Positions 15,488 through 25,680 of a DNA stretch of 64,000 nucleotides are shown in pieces. The notes below the pieces were generated by a model. That model did no database searches, was not told where the DNA came from, and worked only from the letters and a program-made list of their open reading frames with translations. A program made the position numbers and the translations under genes. The stretch covers positions 1,178,001-1,242,000 of the forward strand of contig OY970276.1 of the NCBI GenBank assembly GCA_963715785.1, in the 5' to 3' direction. The DNA comes from LD21 sp963715785. GTDB lineage: Bacteria > Bacteroidota > Bacteroidia > Bacteroidales > VadinHA17. Within the stretch, counting starts at the first letter, position 1. Each line of letters opens with the position of its first letter.

Positions 15488-18079
15488 ATGAATCTATTCC
15501 TGAAAATTGGAAAGCTGCTGGCAATCCTGATACTTACAGTTTTTGTAATTCTACTTTCAGCCTCATTTCTTTTAAAGGATAAGGTTGGCTTCATAATACT
15601 GAAATCACTCAACAGGAATCTCTCAACCAAACTGGATGTACGCAGTTACAGACTATCCTTTCTCAGGAAATTCCCTAAAGCATCACTTGATCTTAAGGAT
15701 GTTGTCGTACATTCTTCTGCCGGCTTTGATGCAGACTCTTTTAAGGGAATCAATACAGATACTCTTCTATATGCACATTTTGTTTCAGTACAATTCCGGC
15801 TATCAGATATCTTTAAGGGTGTTTACGATATAGAAAGGATCGGTGCCCGCAACGGAAGGGCAAATTTCTTCATCGACGCATCAGGACATGTGAATTATAA
15901 TATAACATTTAAAAGCAATAATAAGGAGAGTGGTGAGACGAATATCAGCCTGGAAAGGATTAATCTGGAAGATATAAAGGCTTATTATAATAGCCTGTCA
16001 ACACATTTGATAATAAACTGGTTAATAAAATCGGGTCGCCTCAAAAGCAGAATAACTGGAAACAATATTGATTTCACAGGAAGCAGTGAACTGCAAATAA
16101 GAAACTTACAGCTTTACAATTTCCTGATTGACAAACCCATTGATACAAAGCTCGATGTGAATCTGCTTAGTTCGAAAAGCGGAATATTATTAAGGAAAAC
16201 CATCCTGCATATTGATAACTATGAACTGGCTGTTGATGGATTTGTCTCAACTGATAATATTCTTGATCTGAATCTGGAGGAACGCAACTTAAACATTGCA
16301 AAGATCAGGAATTATCTGCCGGAGAAGTACCTGAGACTGGTTGCAGATTATAATCCCTCAGGGATAATGGATGTCAAAAGCACTATTAAAGGACCCTTAA
16401 ACCATACCGCAAGTCCTCATATTGAGATCAACTGGAAGCTGAATAATGGCCGGATCATATACAAAAAATCAAGTCTCATTCTAAAAGATCTTACATTTTC
16501 AGGTCACCTCGGCAACGGATCAGAAAACGGCAGGAAAACAAGCTCTGTCACCATTTCAGATTTTAAGGCCAGACTCGGATCATCAGATTACACAGGGACA
16601 GCAACTATGAACTCATTTATTGATCCTGTCATAGATCTGTCATTGAAAGGCAGGGTATTTCCTGCTGAAGTGAAGGAGTTCTTTAATCTGAAAGAAATTT
16701 CAGCAGCAGAAGGTTCCGTTGACATGGAGCTGAGACTGAACAAAAGCAGGTGGACAAACAAGAGCTTTACGCTTAATGATTTTATCGATCTGAAACCTGA
16801 AGGAGCGATGACATTCAATTCACTGACCATTGGTTTTCAGAACAATAAATTTCTTTGCAGCGAAGTCAAGGGGATTATGGTTATTAAGAATTCAATCATG
16901 GCGCATAACCTTCAGTTTAATTATAAAGGACAAAACATTAAAATTGACGGTGAGTTCAGGAATCTACCCGAATGGCTTACAGGAAGACCAGTTAAAATGA
17001 TTGCAAAGGCTAATGTATCTTTCGACAGGCTTATTCCGCAAGCTTTCTTCAGCGAACCAAATAATTCAAAAAAATCAGTCCCGGGCCGCAGAGCTGTCAG
17101 CCTGCCCGGAGACCTGCTGCTCGACATTAATTTCAGGATTGACAGCCTGGCATATAAAACATTTTCATCCTCAAAAATCGAGGGCACACTTAATTACCAG
17201 CCAAAAATCCTGACCTTTAAAACTCTGCAAATGCATTCGTTGAATGGCATCATTTCAGGCAACAGTTTCTTTGCCCAGAACAGCAATAAGTCAATAATGG
17301 CAAAAGGAAGCTTTATTGTCACCGGCATTGATGTTAACAGGGCTTTCACGACTTTTCATAATTTCGGACAAAGCTTCCTGAAAGCAGAAAATATCAAGGG
17401 AACTCTCTCGGGTTCTCTCACCCTGCTTCTTCCTCTCGATTCACTGTTAAATTATAAAATGAATACCCTTACAGCAGAAGGGAAATATCATCTTGTAAAC
17501 GGAGCGCTTATTAATTTTGATCCCGTAAAGCAACTTTCCTCATTCATTGAGCTCTCTGAACTGCAAAATATCAGCTTTGAACAGCTTGACAATGATTTTT
17601 TCATCAGAAGCAATTACCTGTATGTGCCCCAGATGGAAGTGAACTCTTCAGCAGCTGATCTCTCAGTAAACGGGAAGCACAGCTTTGATAACGAATATGA
17701 ATATCATGTTAAAATACTCCTCTCGCAGATCCTGTCGAAGAAAAGACACAAGAATAAAAGCAATATCAACGAATTCGGTGTTGTCGAAGATGATGGTCTT
17801 GGACGTACTTCTCTGTTGCTGAAAATTCTGGGGAAAGGAGAAAATGCCAAAGTAAGTTATGATATGAAGGCTGCAGGCAGTGAAGTAAAAAATGATATCA
17901 AAAAGGAGAAACAGAGTCTTAAAACCATTCTGAATCAGGAATATGGCTGGTACAAAAAAGATACGACCCTGAATAAGAGTCGACCCGAGAAAAAACCAAA
18001 ATTCAAAATTAAATGGGATGATGGAGACTCCTCTTCCGGTGAATCTGATCCTCCCTCAGTAAGGAGCCCTCTCAATTAG
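15488..18079 (+). CDS. AsmA-like family protein (bridge-like lipid transport class)
   Basis: Large protein of 863 aa with one N-terminal transmembrane helix (about 10-30) and a long periplasmic region of repeated beta strands. The start (KSLNRNLSTKLDVRSYRLSFLRKFPKASLDLKDVVV) fits AsmA proteins, in which the chain begins with a short helix and then a beta-taco groove. The C-terminal third (about 580-760) matches the AsmA-like C-terminal domain, for example GTLSGSLTLLLPLD and NGALINFDPVKQLSSFIELSEL. The end is lysine-rich and disordered. The family is linked to phospholipid delivery to, and integrity of, the outer membrane. No co-operonic partner is visible. Confidence 0.85.
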   Translation: MNLFLKIGKLLAILILTVFVILLSASFLLKDKVGFIILKSLNRNLSTKLDVRSYRLSFLRKFPKASLDLKDVVVHSSAGFDADSFKGINTDTLLYAHFVSVQFRLSDIFKGVYDIERIGARNGRANFFIDASGHVNYNITFKSNNKESGETNISLERINLEDIKAYYNSLSTHLIINWLIKSGRLKSRITGNNIDFTGSSELQIRNLQLYNFLIDKPIDTKLDVNLLSSKSGILLRKTILHIDNYELAVDGFVSTDNILDLNLEERNLNIAKIRNYLPEKYLRLVADYNPSGIMDVKSTIKGPLNHTASPHIEINWKLNNGRIIYKKSSLILKDLTFSGHLGNGSENGRKTSSVTISDFKARLGSSDYTGTATMNSFIDPVIDLSLKGRVFPAEVKEFFNLKEISAAEGSVDMELRLNKSRWTNKSFTLNDFIDLKPEGAMTFNSLTIGFQNNKFLCSEVKGIMVIKNSIMAHNLQFNYKGQNIKIDGEFRNLPEWLTGRPVKMIAKANVSFDRLIPQAFFSEPNNSKKSVPGRRAVSLPGDLLLDINFRIDSLAYKTFSSSKIEGTLNYQPKILTFKTLQMHSLNGIISGNSFFAQNSNKSIMAKGSFIVTGIDVNRAFTTFHNFGQSFLKAENIKGTLSGSLTLLLPLDSLLNYKMNTLTAEGKYHLVNGALINFDPVKQLSSFIELSELQNISFEQLDNDFFIRSNYLYVPQMEVNSSAADLSVNGKHSFDNEYEYHVKILLSQILSKKRHKNKSNINEFGVVEDDGLGRTSLLLKILGKGENAKVSYDMKAAGSEVKNDIKKEKQSLKTILNQEYGWYKKDTTLNKSRPEKKPKFKIKWDDGDSSSGESDPPSVRSPLN

Positions 18080-18144
18080 AATTAATTAAACACCCCGCGA
18101 TCTGTCTGAAATGAACTATAAGAATCTTTTGGATATCCTTTGCG

Positions 18145-18152
18145 TAACTTTG
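18145..18152 (+). promoter_or_regulatory. Promoter -7 box TAACTTTG for the histidine kinase gene
   Basis: TAACTTTG, identical to the box at 15442, lies 37 bases before the GTG start at 18190. The -33 region is not convincing. Confidence 0.45.
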
Positions 18153-18189
18153 CAGCAAAAGCTGGTTATTTAATATCTTAATAAAAACA

Positions 18190-19347
18190 GTGAAAATCTA
18201 TCGACATAAATCATTCTGGAAGCTTTTTTTGCTGCTATTTGCTGTAATTATTGGCATGGGCTCTCTTATTTATACTCAATTCCTGGTTTCAAAGCTTAAG
18301 GCTGAAGAAAGAAAAAACATCAAATTATGGGCAGAGGCAACCAGGTTAATATCGCTTCCCGATACCAGCCAGAATGTTGAGTTTCTTTCGACGATAATAG
18401 AGAATAACAACACTGTTCCCGTGATTCTTACTGACGAATCTGACAGTATCCTATCCTCAAGAAACTTTGAAATGCATAAGTCAGATAACTACGGATACAT
18501 CAGGAGCCAGCTGGAAAAGATCAAGCTGGAAAATAAGCCAATAATTAATAATCTGGAAAATGGTCATTTTAATCTTATCTATTACAAAGACAGCACCATA
18601 CTGACAATGCTTATATACTACCCTTATATACAGCTGGCTATGATACTTCTGTTCATTATAGTTTCGTATCTGGCATTCAGTTCTTCAAGGAAAGCCGAAC
18701 AGAATCAGGTATGGGTAGGTATGTCAAAAGAGACCGCTCATCAGCTGGGTACGCCTACCTCTTCTCTTGCCGGCTGGATTGAAATCCTTCAAAACAAGTA
18801 TCCCGAGATATCAATAACAAGTGAGCTGGCCCGCGATGTGGAAAGACTTGAAAAGGTAACTGAAAGGTTTTCCCGAATCGGTTCAAAACCTTCTTTGGCA
18901 AATGAAAATATTATCGCCATAATTTCGCGGACAATAGATTATCTCAGATCCAGAACTTCATCCAAGGTTAAATTTAATTACGACCACAGATTAATGGATG
19001 AGATTAATATTCCCGTGAATGCGGCATTATTTGAATGGGTAATAGAAAATGTATCGAAGAATGCCATTGATGCCATGGAAGGGATCGGGGAATTAACGAT
19101 TCGCATCTCTGAAACGGAAAAACATGCAATAATTGATATCTCAGATACGGGCAAGGGAATTCCAAAGTCGGCATTCAAGAAGATATTCCATCCCGGATTC
19201 ACGACAAAACAGAGAGGATGGGGTCTGGGGCTGTCGCTCGCAAGAAGGATTATTGAAGAATACCATAATGGAAAGATTTTTGTCAGGCATTCGGAGGTTG
19301 GTAAGGGGTCGGTCATCAGAATTATGATGAACAGGGATAAAATCTAA
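18190..19347 (+). CDS. Membrane sensor histidine kinase
   Basis: Kinase of 385 aa starting with GTG. TM1 (11-31) and TM2 (about 146-163) bracket a small extracytoplasmic sensor domain (32-145). A cytoplasmic HisKA-like helix pair carries phosphoacceptor His184 in SKETAHQLGTPTSSLAGW. The HATPase_c domain has the N box in WVIENVSKNAIDAM, G1 in DISDTGKGIP and G2 in GWGLGLSLARRI, so the ATP site is complete. The motif HQLGTPTSS rather than HEIRTPL is usual for this Bacteroidota kinase group. No response regulator is adjacent, so it is an orphan here and its partner and stimulus are unknown. Confidence 0.9.
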   Translation: MKIYRHKSFWKLFLLLFAVIIGMGSLIYTQFLVSKLKAEERKNIKLWAEATRLISLPDTSQNVEFLSTIIENNNTVPVILTDESDSILSSRNFEMHKSDNYGYIRSQLEKIKLENKPIINNLENGHFNLIYYKDSTILTMLIYYPYIQLAMILLFIIVSYLAFSSSRKAEQNQVWVGMSKETAHQLGTPTSSLAGWIEILQNKYPEISITSELARDVERLEKVTERFSRIGSKPSLANENIIAIISRTIDYLRSRTSSKVKFNYDHRLMDEINIPVNAALFEWVIENVSKNAIDAMEGIGELTIRISETEKHAIIDISDTGKGIPKSAFKKIFHPGFTTKQRGWGLGLSLARRIIEEYHNGKIFVRHSEVGKGSVIRIMMNRDKI

Positions 19348-19368
19348 TTGCTATATTTGCAGCCCGTT

Positions 19369-20646
19369 ATGAAAAGAAATGATATAGAGATCATGGCCCC
19401 TGCAGGGTCTTACGAATCGCTTGTCGCAGCGATCCAGGGAGGTGCCGACTCTGTTTATTTCGGAGTTGAACAACTCAATATGAGAGCTGCCTCATCGAAT
19501 AATTTCACCCTTGATGATCTCAGGAAAATAGTTTCAATATGTAAACAGAACAATCTTAAAAGTTATCTCACGGTAAACGTGGTGGTATATGATTCTGAAA
19601 TAGCGCAGATGCAACGGATAATTGATGCAGCTGTTGAAAACGGGATAACTGCAATAATTGCATCGGATCTCTCGGTAATAAACTATGCCTTTAAATCAGG
19701 TATTGAGGTCCATCTTTCCACTCAGCTGAATATAACAAATGTTGAGGCGCTTAAATTCTATGCTCAATGGGCCGATGTAGTGGTTCTGGCCCGGGAACTA
19801 AATCTTGACCAGGTAGCACATATATTCAGATGTATCAGGGATCAGAATATCAGAGGCCCAAAGGGAAACCTTATAAAAATCGAGATGTTCGTGCATGGTG
19901 CGCTCTGTATGGCAATATCCGGTAAATGTTATCTCAGTCTTCATGAAAACAACAAGTCGGCAAACAGGGGGGAGTGTTATCAGACCTGTCGGAAATCATA
20001 TCTTGCCAGCAATATGGAGACCGGCTATGAACTGGAAATTGATAATGAATATATCATGTCTCCCAAGGACCTTTGCACAATTGGCTTCCTGGATAAACTG
20101 CTGGATGCCGGTGTCGAGGTTTTAAAGATAGAAGGCCGGGCACGGTCGGCTGAGTATGTGAAGGAAGTCTCATCCTGTTATAATGAAGCTGTAAATTCTG
20201 TGGCAGATGGCTCATTCACACGGGAAAAAACCGAAGCCTGGCGCAAAAGGCTTTCAACAGTGTTTAACCGCGGTTTCTGGGATGGCTATTATCTGGGCCA
20301 GACTATGGGAGAATGGAATACGAATTACGGTTCCAGCGCAACAAAAAGGAAGCTCTATATCGGAAAGATCACAAATTATTTCACAAAGCTTCAGGTAGCT
20401 GAAATTAAGCTGGAAAACGGAAATCTTGCAAAAGGGGACACGATACTTATTACTGGTCCTACGACAGGAGTGGTCGAATATCTGGTTGATGAGATACGCG
20501 TTGACCTGAATATCACTGAAAATGCTTTAAAAGGTGAGCTCTGCTCAATTAAAGCACCTGATTTTTTAAGAAGATCCGATAAGGTCTACAAATGGGTCGA
20601 TTCCAAAGAAATTAATTCCGCGGTCTCTTCGAATTCTTCATCATAG
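19369..20646 (+). CDS. U32 family peptidase, TrhP-like tRNA hydroxylation protein
   Basis: Protein of 425 aa. ATG at 19369 is preferred over an in-frame TTG at 19348, since homologues start just before the conserved MAPAGSYESL. The core is a TIM-barrel-like U32 domain (IQGGADSVYFG, HLSTQLNITN) with the family cysteine cluster CMAISGKCYLS...GECYQTCRKSY at about 180-215. The closest described functions are the TrhP proteins, which with an iron-sulfur site support 5-hydroxyuridine formation in tRNA, so the peptidase label is historical. A TATATTTG box at 19352-19359 lies 10 bases before the ATG, hinting at a nearly leaderless transcript. Its stop region overlaps mnmH, another tRNA wobble-uridine gene, by 6 bases on the opposite strand. 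Confidence 0.9.
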   Translation: MKRNDIEIMAPAGSYESLVAAIQGGADSVYFGVEQLNMRAASSNNFTLDDLRKIVSICKQNNLKSYLTVNVVVYDSEIAQMQRIIDAAVENGITAIIASDLSVINYAFKSGIEVHLSTQLNITNVEALKFYAQWADVVVLARELNLDQVAHIFRCIRDQNIRGPKGNLIKIEMFVHGALCMAISGKCYLSLHENNKSANRGECYQTCRKSYLASNMETGYELEIDNEYIMSPKDLCTIGFLDKLLDAGVEVLKIEGRARSAEYVKEVSSCYNEAVNSVADGSFTREKTEAWRKRLSTVFNRGFWDGYYLGQTMGEWNTNYGSSATKRKLYIGKITNYFTKLQVAEIKLENGNLAKGDTILITGPTTGVVEYLVDEIRVDLNITENALKGELCSIKAPDFLRRSDKVYKWVDSKEINSAVSSNSSS

Positions 20647-21693
20647 GAAAACGCTTTCGTTCCAGCTTATTTTACCTGCAGCATCAAGAACTTTCATAGA
20701 ATTGGATTCAATATCATCCGTATCAGTATGCACATAGATGATATTTGCACTGTCTTTTTTCCTCAGTCCGAACAGGTATGCTTTGTCGTAGTAAGAAAGG
20801 ACAGTTTCAATTGCCTTTGAGTAATCTCCGGCGTCAATAGCGTTTATAGCATCCCCGGTTTTGTCACCCCCCAGCCTTTTGCTGATCTTTACCACTGAGG
20901 CCTTAAGCGAATCAGGAGAATAAGCCGAATATTCTTTGATGAGATGTGGCAGCCTGCAATGCAGGTCCATAACAAGAACAATTATCTTTGTTTCCTGCAT
21001 GCCTGAATAGAAAGTATCGGGCATAAAGACTGAACCAATATTGCGGCTTTCATCTTCAATCCATACAGGAAGGTCTCTGTTAAGCAGACCAAGCTCATTA
21101 AAAAGCAGGTTTGCAAATTGTTCTGTTGTCGGTTGTGGCGGTTGTCCAAGAGCGCCAAAGGCTGAACCTTTATGGTTTGCCAGAAGCTCAAGGTCAATTA
21201 CCTGGCTGCCATAAGCTTTAAGGAATCGGAGGATATGAGTTTTACTGCTTCCAGTCATACCTCCCAGGACAATCATTTTTCTTTTTTCTGCCAGGCTTTC
21301 CAATACATGTCTGCGATATGATCTGTAGCCTCCTTCGAGTATATGAACCTCCAAATCAACCATTGAAAACAGCCATGCCATTGCTTCCGATCGCATCCCT
21401 CCGCGCCAGCAATGAACCAGTATCCTGCCGTTCCTGGCAACACTGAGGCCTTGTTCCATTTTATTCAAAAGCAAAGGCCCGGAATGCTTAAGGCCCTCGA
21501 GGATGGCCGGGATCCGGCCATCTTTTTTATATTTTGTACCCACAGAGGCCCTTTCCTCATCATCAAAAAGGGGAATATTTACTGCACCCGGAATATGACC
21601 GGAATTATATTCAGCGGGTGACCGTACATCAGCAACCGGTACAGTTTCTGATAGTTCCAGAAACTTTATAATATCTGTTTTTCGGATTGTCAT
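20641..21693 (-). CDS. mnmH: tRNA 2-selenouridine synthase MnmH (SelU)
   Basis: Enzyme of 350 aa that converts 2-thiouridine at tRNA wobble position 34 to 2-selenouridine, through a geranylated intermediate, using selenophosphate. An N-terminal rhodanese domain (1-135) has VADVRSPAEYNSGHIPGAVNIPL and the active-site Cys95 in HCWRGGMRS. A P-loop domain follows with Walker A GGMTGSSKT (144-152) and the conserved GQPPQPTTEQFAN and IEDESRNIG motifs. Length is normal. selD is not in the window, so the selenium supply is unverified. It ends convergently with the U32 gene with a 6-base overlap. Confidence 0.96.
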   Translation of the reverse strand: MTIRKTDIIKFLELSETVPVADVRSPAEYNSGHIPGAVNIPLFDDEERASVGTKYKKDGRIPAILEGLKHSGPLLLNKMEQGLSVARNGRILVHCWRGGMRSEAMAWLFSMVDLEVHILEGGYRSYRRHVLESLAEKRKMIVLGGMTGSSKTHILRFLKAYGSQVIDLELLANHKGSAFGALGQPPQPTTEQFANLLFNELGLLNRDLPVWIEDESRNIGSVFMPDTFYSGMQETKIIVLVMDLHCRLPHLIKEYSAYSPDSLKASVVKISKRLGGDKTGDAINAIDAGDYSKAIETVLSYYDKAYLFGLRKKDSANIIYVHTDTDDIESNSMKVLDAAGKISWNESVFL

Positions 21694-21803
21694 GAAATTT
21701 AATTCAGAAGGATATCTTTCCTTTTGTCAGGAACTCTCTGGTCGCCGGAAACTAAATGCTCCTCTCACATCATAATGGTTATAAAAATCGCTGACTATTA
21801 AAT

Positions 21804-24632
21804 TTATTTTTTAAAATGCCTTGCGAAAAGTCTTTTGAGCTCATCGATCCTTACAGGTTTGGAAATAAAATCCTTAATACCCGATAATTCAGCTTTTCTT
21901 CTCGTTTCGGGCATATTATCTGCTGTAAATGCAACTATCAGAACCGACTTATCAATTTTCACGATTCTCTGTGCAGATTCAAAACCGTCCATCTCTGGCA
22001 TAATGAGATCCATGAATATCAGATCGAAATTTTTAGCCTTTGCCATCAGATATCCGGCCCAGCCGTCATCGGCCAGCTCATAGGTGTAACCAAGGCTTTT
22101 AAGCATTGTACCGATCACATTCTGGTTCATTTTGTTATCTTCAATTATCAGAATGTTTAAATCGGTCCTGACATTTCCGATCTCAACAGCGGCAATATCA
22201 TTTACCAGGTAAGGAAAACTATTCTTTATTATGCTCAGTAGCTCGCTTACGTCAAATGGTTTAATGAGATAATGATCTATCCCAAGAGTGATACAATTCA
22301 GATAATTGCCTTTCTTATCATTTGAGCTTATCATAAGCATGATGAAATTTACAGAGAGTCTGTTTTCCCATATGCCTTTTGCAGCTTCAAAACCATCAAA
22401 TTCTTCATCATCGAATATTACCACCAGGCTGTACTTATCGGCCGGATAGCTTAAATTTGTCCTTATCTGGCTCACTGTCGATCTCTGATAGGTAGTTATC
22501 GACACCGTAAGCCCAAGGCGATGCAGCGCACCCAAAATCTCTTCGTCGCGATTCTGATTCCCGGTAATTACCAGAGTTCTTATTTTGTCGAATGAGGTTA
22601 TTTTTTCAAAGGCCAGCTCCTTTACCTGACGGTCGTTCGAATAAGTAAGTATTGTAAACTCTATTTTAGTTCCAAGATCTCCGGATATCCCCGATGGACT
22701 AACTGCCGTCAGCTCTCCTCCCATCAGCTCTATAAGCTGTTTAGACAGGATCGTTCCAAACTCCGAATCATCATTCGATCTGATTTTTTTCGACTCGACA
22801 TTTACAAAGTCACCGAATATTTTTTTAAGACTTGTCTTGTCATAGCTTCTGCCCGTATCGAGGAGCTCAAAGCCCAGTGTTATTATACCGTTCCTGTTAT
22901 TCTTCAGCAGACATCTAAGACGTATTTCACCTTTTTCCGTGCCCAGCACCGAATGATGGATAAGGTTTGTGAGGATTTGTCTAAGTCTGAACGGATCGCC
23001 AATTATGCTTATTGGAACGTTGTCATCGACCTTAAAATTTAACTCAACGTTGTTTGTGGTAAGCTTTGTTCTTGACAGATCGGCACAATATGAGATTTCC
23101 TCTCTCAGATTAAAAGGAACTTCATCGAGGATCATTTTACCTGACTCTATTCTTGAGAAATCAAGAATATCATTTATAATGCTTAGAAGCACTTCTGTGG
23201 ATCGTTGCAGAAGAGCCACTATTTCTTTTACTTCAGGTGGCAGCTGATGTTTTTTCAGGACATCGGTTATTCCTATTATACCATTCAGCGGGGTTCTTAT
23301 TTCATAGCTCATTCGTGCAAGAAACTCAGATTTTGCCTCATTGGCCATTGCCTCCTGTTTTCTTGCAGACTCGAGTAAAGTGACATCAATAAGAATCTCC
23401 ATTGTAGCCTCTTCACCCAGAAAAATAACCGGGATGCTGTTTCTGTAGAGAACAATCTCTCCTATCTCTTTCTTAATAATTACAAACTGATCGGGTTTGA
23501 ACGAGCCTCCAAGGTTCTTCGAGTAATATTCGCTTTCCCCCGGCAGCGAAGATTCAGGAAACAGCTTTCCCTTCATCTCAGTTTCGCTGGCGTAAGAGTA
23601 TTGACCTGCCGCTACTTTATTTGCCTTTAGTATTTCCCTGTTCTTATTATGAACAATTACTCCAACCGGCATCTCCTCAATCAGTTTGAAAAGCATTTTT
23701 TCGGAGGTCTTTAAGATCTCTGTCTCTTTTTCGCGGATTTTTATATATCTCCAGAATACCAGAATTATTAACTGAATAAGAAGCAGAGTACCTATAACGA
23801 TAAGAAGGGAATTCCTTATTATATATTTCTGAAAGTTACTTGTAGGAGCAGAAAAAACTAAACCGATGTCTCTTTTCTGCAGCAACTGTGTTGAATAATA
23901 TGAAGATATCAATTCTTCCTCTTTACCATTAATTGTTGCCAGATGAATGATGTTCTCAACCGAGCCGGCAGCGAGCCCCCTGATGATCTTATCAAGCTGT
24001 GTGTATACGACCTTACCGGCATTATTGTCAAAGATGATCTCTCCGGAATCACTTACCACCCATTGCCATTGATAGTCTTTGAGGTTAAATTCTGAAAATA
24101 TTGCTTTAAAGTACTTCTGATAATCTACAGTAACAACGATGTTTCCCATCGTTTCATTGCTTGTTTTATTCAGCACGGGAAGGTAATAATTGTACTTGTG
24201 GTTTTCCTGAACTAATTTTTCAACCTTTTCTATAGGTGTCTGAATATGAAGGATGAATGGCTGTTCCAGCCATTCATCGCTCTCATTATCGCGCTTAAGG
24301 GTGAACTCATTTTTATTATTGTCATATAATCTTATTCCCACTATGAATTCATTGTACTTGGAAAAAAAGGATTTCATTCTGTCTTTTATTTTCTCCTGGC
24401 TTTCCGTGTTGGTAAAAAACTGACTCAGATCCTCTGAGAAATTGATTTTATTAAAATCGCTTATAAATCCGTTATTGGTGCTGTCAACCGTAAGACCGAC
24501 TATCTGAACCTGGCGGTCAAGCAATTCAACAATGTAACTTATCTGCTTATTATACATGCTTTTATAGAATATATAATTAGCAATCATTATAATAACAAAT
24601 GCCGAATAAACAAGAATTAGTATCCTCCTCAT
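21804..24632 (-). CDS. Hybrid sensor kinase/response regulator with degenerate kinase core
   Basis: Protein of 942 aa. TM1 (about 4-24) and TM2 (271-293) enclose a Cache-like sensor domain. A PAS domain follows (about 312-400), then a HisKA-like region, a HATPase-like region (505-665), a first receiver-like domain (682-805) and a second receiver (825-940). The phosphoacceptor position reads MSYEIRTPLNG, with Tyr443 in place of His (TAT for CAT). The N box (NLIHHSVLGTEKG), G1 (DTGRSYD) and G2 (EFGTILSKQLIELMGG) also depart from consensus. The first receiver lacks a normal Asp-containing loop. The second is intact, with Asp875 in FMDLIMPEMDG, Thr903 and Lys925. I infer a pseudokinase whose output receiver is phosphorylated by another kinase. 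Confidence 0.9.
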   Translation of the reverse strand: MRRILILVYSAFVIIMIANYIFYKSMYNKQISYIVELLDRQVQIVGLTVDSTNNGFISDFNKINFSEDLSQFFTNTESQEKIKDRMKSFFSKYNEFIVGIRLYDNNKNEFTLKRDNESDEWLEQPFILHIQTPIEKVEKLVQENHKYNYYLPVLNKTSNETMGNIVVTVDYQKYFKAIFSEFNLKDYQWQWVVSDSGEIIFDNNAGKVVYTQLDKIIRGLAAGSVENIIHLATINGKEEELISSYYSTQLLQKRDIGLVFSAPTSNFQKYIIRNSLLIVIGTLLLIQLIILVFWRYIKIREKETEILKTSEKMLFKLIEEMPVGVIVHNKNREILKANKVAAGQYSYASETEMKGKLFPESSLPGESEYYSKNLGGSFKPDQFVIIKKEIGEIVLYRNSIPVIFLGEEATMEILIDVTLLESARKQEAMANEAKSEFLARMSYEIRTPLNGIIGITDVLKKHQLPPEVKEIVALLQRSTEVLLSIINDILDFSRIESGKMILDEVPFNLREEISYCADLSRTKLTTNNVELNFKVDDNVPISIIGDPFRLRQILTNLIHHSVLGTEKGEIRLRCLLKNNRNGIITLGFELLDTGRSYDKTSLKKIFGDFVNVESKKIRSNDDSEFGTILSKQLIELMGGELTAVSPSGISGDLGTKIEFTILTYSNDRQVKELAFEKITSFDKIRTLVITGNQNRDEEILGALHRLGLTVSITTYQRSTVSQIRTNLSYPADKYSLVVIFDDEEFDGFEAAKGIWENRLSVNFIMLMISSNDKKGNYLNCITLGIDHYLIKPFDVSELLSIIKNSFPYLVNDIAAVEIGNVRTDLNILIIEDNKMNQNVIGTMLKSLGYTYELADDGWAGYLMAKAKNFDLIFMDLIMPEMDGFESAQRIVKIDKSVLIVAFTADNMPETRRKAELSGIKDFISKPVRIDELKRLFARHFKK

Positions 24633-24693
24633 CTGGACAAAAAAATTAATCTGTAAGATTATAAAGATAAATCAATAATGCAACATATTCATT

Positions 24694-25620
24694 TTACCGG
24701 TACTTGCCATTATCGCCCTCCATGATATTCAGATAGCTTCTGTAACGCAAAAAGGCAATCTCCCCATTTTCCACTGCCTTTCTTACGGCACATCCTGGTT
24801 CATCAAGATGCAGACAATTGGTAAATCTGCACTCCTTCGATTTGAAAAAGATTTCACGAAAAAAATGGTAAATTTCATTCTTTTGCATGTCTACCATACC
24901 AAAACCTCTTATACCAGGTGTATCTATCACATATCCTCCGAAAGGCATCGGGTGCATTTCCGGAAAGGTGGTTATATGCTTGCCCTGCTTATGATAATCC
25001 GAAATCGGGGATGTCTTCAGCTTCAGCGTTGGATTTAAGGAATTCAGCAGAGTTGTCTTTCCAACACCCGAATTGCCTGAGATCAGGCTGGTCTTTCCCT
25101 TCATCAGATCCTTCAGGTTCCCTAGGTTTATTGGTTCAGTCAGCGACAGCCTAATAATATCGTAACCGATATTTCTGTAAATTGATTCTATATAGTCCAT
25201 CCTGGCTAATTCATCCTCTCCGTAAAGATCTGTTTTGTTGATGATTATTTTTGCCGGAACACGATAAGCTTCTGCTGTGATCAGAAATCTGTCTATAAAT
25301 TCTACTGGTGTCTCAGGGAGAATTATGGTTATCATAAGGAATACCTGATCGATATTAGCTGCCAGAATCTGCGACTGTTTTGAGAGATTTGAAGCCTTCC
25401 TCAGGATCCAGTTTTTGCGATCAAGAACCCCGGTAATAATTCCAGTGTCGTTCTTCAGGTCGATTTCAAACAGGATATTGTCTCCTACTGCAACCGGATT
25501 AGTGGTCCGGAATTCCTGGGTCCTAAGTTTCCCTTTAATTGAACACTCAATTATTTTCCCGTCTCCGTAAAGAACCCGGTAATGGCTTCCTGTAGATTTT
25601 AATATAACCCCCTTCTCCAA
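24694..25620 (-). CDS. rsgA: Ribosome small-subunit biogenesis GTPase RsgA
   Basis: Circularly permuted GTPase of 308 aa acting in late 30S maturation. An OB-fold domain (1-75) precedes the permuted GTPase motifs: G4 NKTD (128-131), G1 GNSGVGKT (182-189) and G3 DTPGIRGFG. A C-terminal zinc knuckle follows, with CRFTNCLHLDEPGCAV holding the Cys/Cys/His/Cys ligands. All motifs are intact and the length is typical. It is followed 61 bases later on the same strand by the hybrid kinase gene. Assignment is firm. Confidence 0.97.
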   Translation of the reverse strand: MEKGVILKSTGSHYRVLYGDGKIIECSIKGKLRTQEFRTTNPVAVGDNILFEIDLKNDTGIITGVLDRKNWILRKASNLSKQSQILAANIDQVFLMITIILPETPVEFIDRFLITAEAYRVPAKIIINKTDLYGEDELARMDYIESIYRNIGYDIIRLSLTEPINLGNLKDLMKGKTSLISGNSGVGKTTLLNSLNPTLKLKTSPISDYHKQGKHITTFPEMHPMPFGGYVIDTPGIRGFGMVDMQKNEIYHFFREIFFKSKECRFTNCLHLDEPGCAVRKAVENGEIAFLRYRSYLNIMEGDNGKYR

Positions 25621-25680
25621 TAGATAATTATTTGAGACGAAAATAAGGAATTTAATTGAAAGGAGCTGTTGAAATAGTCC

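Noticed and set aside
19352..19359. TATATTTG box 10 bases before the U32 start
   Set aside because: It is a perfect -7 match but too close to the start for a normal leader and lacks a -33 element; mentioned only in the gene entry.
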